A stretch of DNA of 64,000 bases from Paenibacillus albidus (lineage in GTDB: Bacteria; Bacillota; Bacilli; Paenibacillales; Paenibacillaceae). The DNA lies in the NCBI RefSeq assembly GCF_014644435.1, contig NZ_BMKR01000037.1:1-64000 (forward strand). The letters are read 5' to 3'. Shown here piece by piece: positions 1 through 7,732 of the stretch (the stretch's first letter is position 1; each line of letters starts with the position of its first letter). A model generated the notes under the pieces. It saw nothing but the letters and a program-made list of their open reading frames with translations, ran no database searches and was not told the origin of the DNA. The position numbers and the translations under genes were made by a program.

Positions 1-130
1 ACTTTCGTGAATTCCCACTCACTCGTTGTTCAGTTTTCAAAGATCAAGCAGCCTTCTCAAGCGGCCGGATTTATAATTTATCACGTTTTATACCCATCAG
101 GCAAGTTGTAATATTTCCCATTTGGTTTTC
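1..130 (-). promoter_or_regulatory. Possible rRNA-operon leader at the window edge
   Basis: On the minus strand positions 42-24 read CTTTGAAAACTGAACAACG. This resembles the conserved element found in rRNA leaders and 16S-23S spacers of Bacillales. AT-rich DNA upstream of it (about 60-115) could hold promoters. If the reading is right, an rRNA operon would run leftwards out of the window. No rRNA sequence is present to confirm it, and the match rests on remembered leader sequences rather than an alignment. Confidence 0.45.
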
Positions 131-867
131 TCAGCTTAAAGCAACATTCAAATCCTGAATCAGCAGTCCCGTTGGTTCATGCCCCACAGCCAAGCGGATC
201 AGCCATACAGGCATGTGTTGGTTCTTCAAATCCTCCATGTGAAGTGAGACCAGGATAATTCACTCTGGAAATGGCGGGATGCTCCACCAGGAAGTTGGCC
301 ACTGCAAGGGCGTTCCTCTGGTGAGCTTCCATACGAAGGGGAAGTGTTCTAAGGCCGCGAACCAGCAGCCAGGCTTCAAAGGGGGCGAGCGAACCGCCAA
401 TCAACTCATACTCTTCGGAAAAGATTTGGTCCATAATTTGTTGGGAAGCGATTACGGCCCCTGCAACCAAATCATTATGTCCCCCAAATATTTGGAGGCG
501 GAGTGAACGACGATATCTACACCCCATCCAGGGGTTTCAGGAACAGTGGTGTAGCCCATGAGTTATCTATAATCGTGCGGATGCCTTTGGCTTTTGCAAG
601 CGCAGTTACGTCCGGGATATTCACTACATCGAATGTAAATGAGGTTGGAGACTCCATAAGAATGGCCCGGGTCTGCGGTTTTACAGCATCGGCAATCGAT
701 GTTATCGAAGTTGAATGTACAAGGGTATAGCTTATATTGAACTTTGTTAAGTATTTGACCAGGGTAACTGTGGTTTCATAGATATGTCCGACCAGGATCA
801 GATGATCCCCGGCAGACAAACCCTTGAATAACATAATGCTCTTTTTCATTATTAGCCGCCTCGACAT
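131..867 (-). pseudogene. Degraded Cys/Met-metabolism PLP enzyme (cystathionine gamma-synthase/lyase type)
   Basis: Two overlapping minus-strand reading frames encode pieces of a trans-sulfuration PLP enzyme. The upstream piece (867-517) has the GDH...YETT region and the IIDNSWATP segment that precedes the PLP lysine. The downstream piece (527-177) has the GGHNDL region and the RGLRTLPLRMEAH segment. A third frame ending at 131 still encodes the family C-terminus (LIRLAVGHE...LIQDLNVAL). Between the first two pieces the DNA carries an extra GT near 520 and lacks one G in a G-run near 487; restoring both gives VDIVVHSASKYLGGH, the PLP-lysine motif. The N-terminal ~100 residues are absent, and a deletion near 240 removes part of the C-terminal domain. 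It cannot make a working enzyme. Confidence 0.85.
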
Positions 868-1340
868 AATGATCGTAATTATCGAACAAAAAAGGTCTAA
901 ACCTAGTACAGTATCAGATTTAATATAAGGGATTCCTGAAGGCTGTATGATATGGATTAGCGTTCGTCACCAGCTTTTGATCTGTTCTAATGTATATAGT
1001 ACCTCAGAATGGTTTAAACAAGACTCAAACCTCCATCATGATGTATTTTGTACATTCAAAGGATAGCCATAAAGCACTTCTCGGCGAATACTGCGGTTCC
1101 TGCTGCACCAAATACACTGAAATCCTAAAACGAGCCTACTTTTTCCCATCCTGATGTATAAAGTGCACTCTAGCGCTTTCCGCCCTAGGCTTACAGCGCG
1201 CCTTCCGGGAGGTAGCTTTCGAATGCGCCATCGATTCCGACTTTTTAAAGGCTGATGCTGTACTAGTTTTCACTTCCCCCCCTTAATTATCCCATCAAAA
1301 TAGCTCATGAATAAACATTATCACACATGATACACATTAT
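868..1340. other. Intergenic stretch without a recognisable gene
   Basis: No convincing coding sequence on either strand. Two loosely similar stretches, near 1035-1062 and 1150-1173 (ATCMTGATGTATWWWGTRCA-like), may be a degenerate repeat. It probably contains the missing 5' part of the neighbouring pseudogene in unrecognisable form and the promoter of the germination operon. Confidence 0.4.
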
Positions 1341-1392
1341 CGCTTAGGGGTGGAATCTTGAGTAAAACGGTAGAGACTCAGGGCGATTTAAA

Positions 1393-2670
1393 ATGGTAGC
1401 CGGCCGGACTTCCCGAATACCGTCAAGGAGATACTGCCCAAAGGTCTCAGGCAGCGCTGTGATTGTACTGGACGGGATACAATCTGCGCTAGCTGTCTCT
1501 ATCACCGGCGGCACCAGAAGATCTGTCGAGGAGCCTTCATCCCAAACGGTAATCCGGGGGCCGAAGGAAGGGTTTACAGAGGACATCTCCATAAATATTA
1601 CATTGATCCGCAGAAAATTACGGACACCCGATCTGAAATTTGAGAGTCACATCATAGGAAAAGTTACACAAACCACAGTCATCTTAGCCTACATCGAAGG
1701 GATCGCCGATCCGGAAGTGGTCCAGGAAGTTACCCGGCGGCTCCAATCCATTGATACGGACAGCATCCTTGAAAGTGGCTACATTGAAGAGTTCATACAG
1801 GATGCCCCGCTTACCCCTTTTCCAACGATGTTGAATTCAGAACGTCCAGACACCGTCGCAGGAAGCCTTTTAGACGGACAAGTAGCTATTCTGATTGATG
1901 GAACACCCTTCGCTCTGATTGCCCCAGTCACTTTCTTTAATTTTTTTCAGACGGCGGAGAATTATTATCAGCGGTATGATATCTCCACTTTTTTAAGAGG
2001 AGTCCGTTTGTTGTCTTTCCTGGTGTCCTTGTTGCTTCCTTCCGTATTCATTGCCTTAACGACCTTCCAACAAGAGATGATTCCTACCACTCTATTGGTA
2101 ACTTTGGCCGCCCAACGTGAAGGGGCACCCTTCCCTGCATTATTGGAAGCTTTGCTGATGGAATTAACCTTTGAGGTTATCCGTGAAGCAGGGGTGCGTA
2201 TGCCCCGGGCCATCGGACCGGCCATATCCATCGTAGGGGCTCTGGTCATTGGGCAAGCAGCGGTGGAAGCAGGCCTGGTCTCCGGTGCCATGGTTATCGT
2301 TGTGGCCTTTACGGCGATATCGAACTTTGTTATCCCGTATTTCAGCATGGCCGCATCGATTCGGCTGCTGCGTTTCATCTTGATGCTGCTTGCAGGCACC
2401 CTCGGGTTATTCGGAATTCTGGCAGGGGTGATTCCAATATTGGCGCATCTGGTCTCTCTTAAATCCTTTGGCGTTGATTATCTGATGCCCTACAGCCCCT
2501 TTTACAAGTCCAATATGAAAGATTTGCTGATTAGAGTCCCCTGGTGGGCGATGAAGACCAGACCTAATGAAAAGTCAGGACCTAACAAGACCAGACAAGC
2601 CCCTCATCAATTCCCTGCCGGTTCAGATAACATAATAAACAGAATAAACAAGCCTGATACTCAAGATTGA
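1393..2670 (+). CDS. Spore germination receptor A subunit (GerA/GerKA family), N-terminus damaged
   Basis: Membrane subunit of a Ger-type nutrient germinant receptor. The reading frame holds the conserved EEPSSQTVIRGPKEGFTED motif (about residues 46-64), the soluble sub-domain ending near the SGYIEEFI motif, and four to five hydrophobic helices between about 155 and 370, closing with the usual SPFYKSNMKD segment. At 425 residues it is shorter than typical A subunits (about 480-540) because most of the first soluble sub-domain is missing. A good ribosome site (AGGGGTGG, 1346-1353) precedes a TTG at 1358, but that frame stops after 13 codons, and the first ~20 residues of the long frame look out of frame. 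The gene therefore probably suffered a 5' deletion with a frameshift and may be inactive. It is first in an A-C-B operon, the gerK order. Confidence 0.75.
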   Translation: MVAGRTSRIPSRRYCPKVSGSAVIVLDGIQSALAVSITGGTRRSVEEPSSQTVIRGPKEGFTEDISINITLIRRKLRTPDLKFESHIIGKVTQTTVILAYIEGIADPEVVQEVTRRLQSIDTDSILESGYIEEFIQDAPLTPFPTMLNSERPDTVAGSLLDGQVAILIDGTPFALIAPVTFFNFFQTAENYYQRYDISTFLRGVRLLSFLVSLLLPSVFIALTTFQQEMIPTTLLVTLAAQREGAPFPALLEALLMELTFEVIREAGVRMPRAIGPAISIVGALVIGQAAVEAGLVSGAMVIVVAFTAISNFVIPYFSMAASIRLLRFILMLLAGTLGLFGILAGVIPILAHLVSLKSFGVDYLMPYSPFYKSNMKDLLIRVPWWAMKTRPNEKSGPNKTRQAPHQFPAGSDNIINRINKPDTQD

Positions 2671-2688
2671 ATAAAGGGAGTGATTGAT

Positions 2689-3900
2689 GTGCGCCGATGC
2701 CGGGTTTTGGCCATTTCACTTATAGCAGGGCTAATACTTGCCGGATGTGGAAACCGTACCGAAATGAATGAGCTCGGGATCACAACAGCAACCGGATTCG
2801 ATGGTCATAAAGGGAATTGGACCGTTACCTACCAGGTGATCACTCCATCGGCAATAGGCTCGGGGGGAGCTTCAGGAGGCGGCGGGTCTCAAGCTGCCAT
2901 ACATACCTTCTCTACACAAGGAAAAACGATCCGTGAGGCGGTTGCTGCCAGCAGTCTGGAGAATCCGCGCAGATTATATTTTGCGCATACCAATACCGTC
3001 TTCATTGGCAAACAGGCTGCAGAAGACGGCATTGCAGAGATCATTGATAATTACTACCGTAACCCTGACGCAAGGCAAACAGTTAAAGTGTTTATTGCTG
3101 ACGGTGAAGCCAGGACCTACCTGAAGAAATTAATTCCACCGGAGAAATTTCCCGGGCAAGCCTTAGCCAAGATCCTGCAAAAAAATAAACAAATGAGCTC
3201 AGTTTATCCTTCTGTATCCATACATGAACTGGCTCTGAAAATCAGTTCCGACAGCGGCGCGGCAGGAGTCCCCGAGATATCCATTAAAGGGGGCGGTGAC
3301 AGTGAAAAGCTGGAGTCGATGGATATTTTCAATCAAACAACCCCCGCCAGTAAACTGAGTCTATCCCGATTAAGCATTTTCAGCAAAGACAAAAAGGTCG
3401 CCTCACTGAATCAAAAAGAGAGCAAGGCACTTTCCTGGCTGACGAATCAGGTAGACACGACCACCCTGAGCAATGAAGGCGAACATGCCGATCTGTCCGC
3501 ATATCTGATCCGTAAAGCCAAGGTTAAGGTTACCCCGGTAAAAGGCCCACAGCGATACACCTTGAAGGTGAATGCCAAAGTGATCGGAGAGCTTGTGGAA
3601 ACCACTACAGATGAAGCGATTTCAACACCTCAAGGGATGAATAGACTGCAGCAGCAAGCAGAAGAAGTTATCGAGGCACAAATTCGGGAAGGCTGGGAGG
3701 ATGTCCAGAAATTAAAGATCGACCTTCTTGGGATCGCGAACAAAATCCACCGGAAATATCCTCAAGACTGGAGACAACTCAAAGGAAAGTGGCCGGACGA
3801 AATGGCAAATATGGATATAGACATCAACGTAAAGGTGAATATTAGGCGACCCGGCTTATTCCAGAACTCATTCAGCAAACTGCTTGAAACTGAACAATGA
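2689..3900 (+). CDS. Spore germination lipoprotein, Ger(x)C family
   Basis: C subunit of a germinant receptor: a lipoprotein on the outer face of the spore inner membrane, needed for receptor function. It begins with a signal peptide and a lipobox, LAGC, followed by GNRTEMNELGI, the usual start of the mature Ger(x)C fold. The C-terminal part has the family's QxEEVIEAQIREGW...DLLGIANKIHRKYP segment. The ribosome site AAAGGGAG (2673-2680) sits correctly for GTG at 2689; a GTG at 2680 overlaps that site and is less likely. About 403 residues, normal for the family, with no defect seen. It follows the A-subunit gene within 20 bases and is followed by a truncated B subunit, so this intact protein may no longer have partners from its own operon. 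Confidence 0.88.
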   Translation: MRRCRVLAISLIAGLILAGCGNRTEMNELGITTATGFDGHKGNWTVTYQVITPSAIGSGGASGGGGSQAAIHTFSTQGKTIREAVAASSLENPRRLYFAHTNTVFIGKQAAEDGIAEIIDNYYRNPDARQTVKVFIADGEARTYLKKLIPPEKFPGQALAKILQKNKQMSSVYPSVSIHELALKISSDSGAAGVPEISIKGGGDSEKLESMDIFNQTTPASKLSLSRLSIFSKDKKVASLNQKESKALSWLTNQVDTTTLSNEGEHADLSAYLIRKAKVKVTPVKGPQRYTLKVNAKVIGELVETTTDEAISTPQGMNRLQQQAEEVIEAQIREGWEDVQKLKIDLLGIANKIHRKYPQDWRQLKGKWPDEMANMDIDINVKVNIRRPGLFQNSFSKLLETEQ

Positions 3901-3939
3901 TGACATGTAACCTAAACATAAGGGAGTGAAATAAATCCA

Positions 3940-4242
3940 ATGAGTCAAAGTAGTACACTCCGGGTATCCGAACTGGCCGTTTGTCTTTCTTTATTCGAAG
4001 TGGGCAGCACAACCTTATTTCTCATGGGAGGGGACGCCAAACAGGATGCATGGTTAGCTATGCTGGCAGGGGCGTTAGGAGGTCTGCTGCTGCTGCTGCT
4101 GCATCTGGCAATCCACTATAAGGAACCACAATTAGATTTATTTCGGTTGTTCGAAAAGCAACCAAAGAGCCCTGACCATTTGATTACCGTTAATATCACT
4201 TGCTTTTTAAGCAGAAACATGAATAACGCCGCAGCCCTGTAG
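3940..4242 (+). pseudogene. Truncated germinant receptor B subunit (GerB/GerKB, spore permease family)
   Basis: The first ~75 residues match the N-terminus of GerB-type permeases: a first helix with VSELAVCLSLFEVGSTTLFLMGG, a lysine-containing loop, a second helix and the DLFRLF segment. Family members have about 360 residues and ten helices. Here the similarity ends near residue 75, and a short unrelated tail runs to the stop at 4242. Nothing recognisable of the other helices remains before the next gene. A ribosome site (AAGGGAGTG, 3920-3928) lies upstream. It is the third gene of the operon. The large 3' deletion means it is almost surely non-functional. Confidence 0.8.
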
Positions 4243-4374
4243 CCAGTGAAGCAATACTAATATCCCAGACGCCAAACCGATGAAGCAGCTATAGATTAGG
4301 AGGTGGCCGGACTGCGGGTATATTCAGAAAATGTAACTAAATAACATTTGAACACAAATCTACTCCTCCTTAAA

Positions 4375-5649
4375 TTATCTTGCCCGCTGGCGCATCATCG
4401 GTATTCTTTTGCTTTTTTCAGCTTTTTCCTGTTTCTCCTTATCGTTCTCCCCTTTGCTGGGCTTCACCGCGAACAAGGTTAACAAGCCGCCGACTGCTCC
4501 TACCCCGGCCATGGTGCCGAACAGCACCCAATGCCCTCTGGGCATCATAATGGAGACGAGCGGCGGTCCCAGGGCGACTCCAATAAACCGCATGCTGCTG
4601 TATAGGGAAGTAATCGTGCCGCGGTTTTCTTTTTCAATTCCCTCTGTAATCAACGCATCCATGCAGGGTAAAGCGACACCAATTCCGATCCCGCTAACGC
4701 TTAATAAGCTAACCATAAAATAAATCCCTTTATTGAATCCTGTGATGAACATGGCAACCGTGAGCAAAACCATTCCGCCAAATCCCAGCCATTTCATCAG
4801 CGTCTTATTTTGACCTATGATTTTGCCGCTTCCATAAGAGGCCAAACAGAGTAAAGCCAGTGGAATCGCCAGAACAAACCCCTTTGAGGCCCCATGAAGG
4901 TTGTATTTGGATTCCAAGGTTTCGGATAAATAGAATAATACTCCAAAGGTTACGAACATGCAGATGCCGCCAATTGCAAAGATGGCATACAGCCAGCGGC
5001 CTTTTTCGTGCAGGATTTCTTTAATTCCGCTCAAAAACTCCTTCATTCCTTTACGGGGAAGCTCCTCCTCGGCCTGCGGTTTTCTGACCAGAAATACAAC
5101 GAGCAAAAAGGAGATCAGACAAAGAATAGGAATCGCTATAAATGGCGCATACCACAGCAAGGTGCCCAGATAAGCACCCAGAATCGGACTAAGTACTTTC
5201 CCGAAAGTATTGGAGGTCTCGATCACGCCAAGACCCTTGCTGACCTCTTTCTCATCCTTGAACAGATCCCCCACAAATGGAAGCACGATAGGGAATGCCC
5301 CTGCAGCTCCGATCCCCTGTAAGAACCGCCCCCCCAATATCACCCAATACGCACTTGTCCCTTCCATGAACCAGGCCGCCATAACACACACGGCTCCGCC
5401 TGCGGCTGCTATGACCAGACTGGGCAAGATCACTTTTTTCCGTCCAAAGCGATCAGACAAGTAACCAGCAATCGGAATCATCACTATGGCAATTAACCCG
5501 TAAACCGTAATTATCATACTTACTTTAAATGCACTGATACCCAGTTCCTTGGAGATTTGCGGCAAAATGGGCAGCAGCATAGAGTTGCCGAGGGTCATGA
5601 TCAACGGAATGGAAGCAAGCGCAACCAGTGCCCCTTTTTTTCCTTTCAT
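4375..5649 (-). CDS. MFS transporter, 12-helix drug:H+ antiporter type
   Basis: A major facilitator membrane protein of about 424 residues. The loop between helices 2 and 3 has the MFS signature GYLSDRFGRKKV, and GRFLQGIGAAGAFP in helix 4-5 is typical of drug:H+ antiporters (DHA1). A charged cytoplasmic loop (QAEEELPRKGMKE) separates the two six-helix halves, and the C-terminus is a highly charged Lys/Glu tail. The substrate cannot be read from sequence; multidrug efflux is the family default. ATG at 5649 is preferred because AAGGTGG lies eight bases upstream; a GTG at 5667 lacks a site. It is divergent from the manganese catalase gene, with about 175 bases between starts. Confidence 0.85.
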   Translation of the reverse strand: MKGKKGALVALASIPLIMTLGNSMLLPILPQISKELGISAFKVSMIITVYGLIAIVMIPIAGYLSDRFGRKKVILPSLVIAAAGGAVCVMAAWFMEGTSAYWVILGGRFLQGIGAAGAFPIVLPFVGDLFKDEKEVSKGLGVIETSNTFGKVLSPILGAYLGTLLWYAPFIAIPILCLISFLLVVFLVRKPQAEEELPRKGMKEFLSGIKEILHEKGRWLYAIFAIGGICMFVTFGVLFYLSETLESKYNLHGASKGFVLAIPLALLCLASYGSGKIIGQNKTLMKWLGFGGMVLLTVAMFITGFNKGIYFMVSLLSVSGIGIGVALPCMDALITEGIEKENRGTITSLYSSMRFIGVALGPPLVSIMMPRGHWVLFGTMAGVGAVGGLLTLFAVKPSKGENDKEKQEKAEKSKRIPMMRQRAR

Positions 5650-5825
5650 TGGACGGACCACCTTCACCTTGTCATATTTTCAGTACTGTTATTGTGGTTC
5701 TTTCGTGTTGTTTGTACGCTGAACATTTAATGGGAATTATTATGCCGTCGGCCTCCATTCGTATAAACCGAACCCTTAAGGGGAAAATACACAAAGAAAA
5801 GGAAAGAATACAGGGAGGTTTTACT

Positions 5826-6680
5826 TTGTACTTCTATAAAGAGGGATTGATCAACGATATTGCCGTAGACAAGCCGGACCCTGCTGCCGCTAAAGTATTG
5901 CAGGAAATCCTGGGTGGTCATTATGGTGAAATGCGGACCATGATGCAGTATTTCTTCCAGAGCAGCAATTTCCGGGGACAAGAAACTCAGTTCCGTGATC
6001 TGCTCCGGGGCGTATTTCTGGAGGAAATTGCCCACGTGGATCTGGTGCAGCATACTATTAATCAGTTGTTGAACGGATCAGGAAAAGAACAGGCCGGCAA
6101 CTCCGGCGTAGATGGCGCCCCATTAAATGAAGCAGTCAAGCATGCCAACCCGCATCATTTTATTGTGGGAGCTCAAGCTTCTTTGCCTGTTGACGCTGCC
6201 GGGAATCCGTGGCTCGGCAACTATGTCTACAGCCATGGCAATTTAATCAGCGACTTGCTGAATAATGTTGTGCTTGAGTCTACCGGTGTGCTGCAAAAAA
6301 CACGTATATATGAAATGAGCTCCAATCAAACCTTCAGAGAGACGCTTGCTTTCCTGATTGTCCGTGACAACGCCCACCAAAATGCGTTTGCCAAAGCACT
6401 CGAGACCCTTGGTGTGAATTGGGGGAATATTTTTCCGATTCCGAATTATGACATCAACAAATACCCGGAATGCCGTAAATTCGTAGATATGGGTTACCAT
6501 AACGTACAATTCAACTTTAGTTTGGACCCTACAAGAATGGGAGAGATCTTCCAAGGCATATCTCCCAGCCGCAATAGAGGAACCCTGGAGGTTGTCCCTC
6601 CTCCCGCAGGCTTCCCGGTACCCGTCATGCCGGAGATGCCGAATGAACACAGCCCTGGCCTGTCTGATTTAAATGCATGA
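5826..6680 (+). CDS. Manganese catalase
   Basis: Non-haem dimanganese catalase that disproportionates hydrogen peroxide; in spore formers such proteins are often spore or coat associated. The ligand set is visible: Glu35 (GGHYGEMR), Glu66/67 and His70 (FLEEIAH), a Glu in the NNVVLESTG helix and a His in RDNAHQNAFAKALE. At 284 residues it has normal family length, with the usual proline-rich C-terminal tail. The start is TTG at 5826, six bases after a near-perfect AGGGAGGT (5812-5819). An in-frame upstream extension to 5628 has no ribosome site and would add 66 residues unlike the family. The stop codon overlaps the ATG of the next gene by four bases, so the two are probably co-translated. Confidence 0.93.
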   Translation: MYFYKEGLINDIAVDKPDPAAAKVLQEILGGHYGEMRTMMQYFFQSSNFRGQETQFRDLLRGVFLEEIAHVDLVQHTINQLLNGSGKEQAGNSGVDGAPLNEAVKHANPHHFIVGAQASLPVDAAGNPWLGNYVYSHGNLISDLLNNVVLESTGVLQKTRIYEMSSNQTFRETLAFLIVRDNAHQNAFAKALETLGVNWGNIFPIPNYDINKYPECRKFVDMGYHNVQFNFSLDPTRMGEIFQGISPSRNRGTLEVVPPPAGFPVPVMPEMPNEHSPGLSDLNA

Positions 6681-6976
6681 CATCATGGCGGCTTAATGGC
6701 ACGAGAAACAGTGGCAAGGAAATGGATCTGACGGCATTCTACGCCGGGCAGCTGCTTGGCTTCGCCAAAACTGCCGTCCGCAGCTATGCCATCGGAATCA
6801 CCGAAACGGCAACGCCTCAGCTTAGAGAAACGTTGCAAAAGCAATTAAATGCTGCCATTGCGCTCCACGCCAAAGTTTTTTACTTCATGCTCGAACGCGG
6901 GCTGTATCCGTCCTACGATCTCCCTAAACTGCTGTCAAATGATGTGGTTATAGCCAATAAAGCAATCTCCATGTAA
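6677..6976 (+). CDS. Spore coat protein, CotF family
   Basis: A small helical protein of 99 residues. The core from about residue 16 onward, with TPQLRETLQKQLNAAIALHAKVFYFMLERGLYPSYD, matches the CotF coat-protein family, a ferritin-like helical hairpin. The ATG overlaps the stop of the manganese catalase (ATGA), indicating translational coupling, though an internal ATG at 6722 would give a protein closer to the family N-terminus. Linkage to a catalase suggests both are placed on the forming spore. A strong terminator follows. Confidence 0.82.
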   Translation: MTSWRLNGTRNSGKEMDLTAFYAGQLLGFAKTAVRSYAIGITETATPQLRETLQKQLNAAIALHAKVFYFMLERGLYPSYDLPKLLSNDVVIANKAISM

Positions 6977-6994
6977 ACCGTTGATCATCACACA

Positions 6995-7035
6995 AAACAG
7001 GCAAGTCTCCAGCATAGGAGACTTGCCTGTTTTTT
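6995..7035 (+). terminator. Rho-independent terminator after catalase/cotF
   Basis: A 15-16 base perfect stem (AACAGGCAAGTCTCC and its complement) with a five-base loop is followed by a run of T. It ends the catalase-cotF transcript. Confidence 0.93.
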
Positions 7036-7078
7036 GGTTGTCCTACATACAGATTTAGCGGAATAAGATAACTGTATC

Positions 7079-7732
7079 ATGTTAAAGGGGGAGGTCACCA
7101 TCCATTCTTTTTTAAGTTATATTCTTCTGGGCCTATCGCTTTCCGCGCCCATCGGGCCGATTAATGCCGCGCAATTGGACAAGGGCATCCGCGGAGGGTT
7201 CTGGCATGCCTGGTTCGTAGGGCTTGGAGCCATCAGCGCAGATATCATTTACATGCTGCTGGTGTACTTTGGCGTAATCCATTTGCTTGATGCCCCTTTT
7301 GTCAAAGCTTTCTTATGGTTATTCGGCTTTTTTGTACTCGTCTACACAGGTGTGGAGAGCATCAAGAATGCAGGAATCATCACGGCAGCCGAGATGCGGG
7401 GAAGCGAGACTTCCCTTTCCAGGTCCTTCTGGGCAGGATTTCTGATGTCTCTGTTCAATCCGCTCTCCATCCTGTTCTGGCTCGGCATTTACGGGTCGAT
7501 CCTGGCTAAGGCAGCCCTTGAATTCCCCTTGCAGCAGCTGTTGATTTATAGCGGAGCTATTGTACTCGGGATTCTAATCTGGGATGTAACCATGGCTGCG
7601 GCATCCAGCATTTTCCGTAAAGTACTAACCACGAGAGTATTAAAGGCCATTTCCGTCTTGTCAGGCCTTTCACTGGTGGGTTTCGGGTTTTATTTTGGCG
7701 TACAAGCCTTTCAACTGCTGTTCCCGCATTAG
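7079..7732 (+). CDS. LysE/RhtB-family amino-acid exporter
   Basis: A six-helix membrane protein of the LysE translocator family, which exports amino acids or related small metabolites. The N-terminal signature GLSLSAPIGPINAAQLDKGIRGGF is characteristic, and helices are spread evenly over 217 residues. A strong ribosome site, AAAGGGGGAGG (7084-7094), lies inside the reading frame and points at codon ATC (7100), where homologues have their Met. The ATG at 7079 has no good site of its own. Either initiation uses ATG 7079 or a weak ATC/ATT, or a mutation has damaged the natural start. The stop overlaps the end of the convergent permease gene by four bases. Confidence 0.82.
   Translation: MLKGEVTIHSFLSYILLGLSLSAPIGPINAAQLDKGIRGGFWHAWFVGLGAISADIIYMLLVYFGVIHLLDAPFVKAFLWLFGFFVLVYTGVESIKNAGIITAAEMRGSETSLSRSFWAGFLMSLFNPLSILFWLGIYGSILAKAALEFPLQQLLIYSGAIVLGILIWDVTMAAASSIFRKVLTTRVLKAISVLSGLSLVGFGFYFGVQAFQLLFPH

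Noticed and set aside
5628..5825. A 66-residue N-terminal extension of the manganese catalase
   Set aside because: No ribosome site at 5628, it overlaps the divergent exporter start, and a near-perfect site precedes TTG 5826, where the family N-terminus begins.
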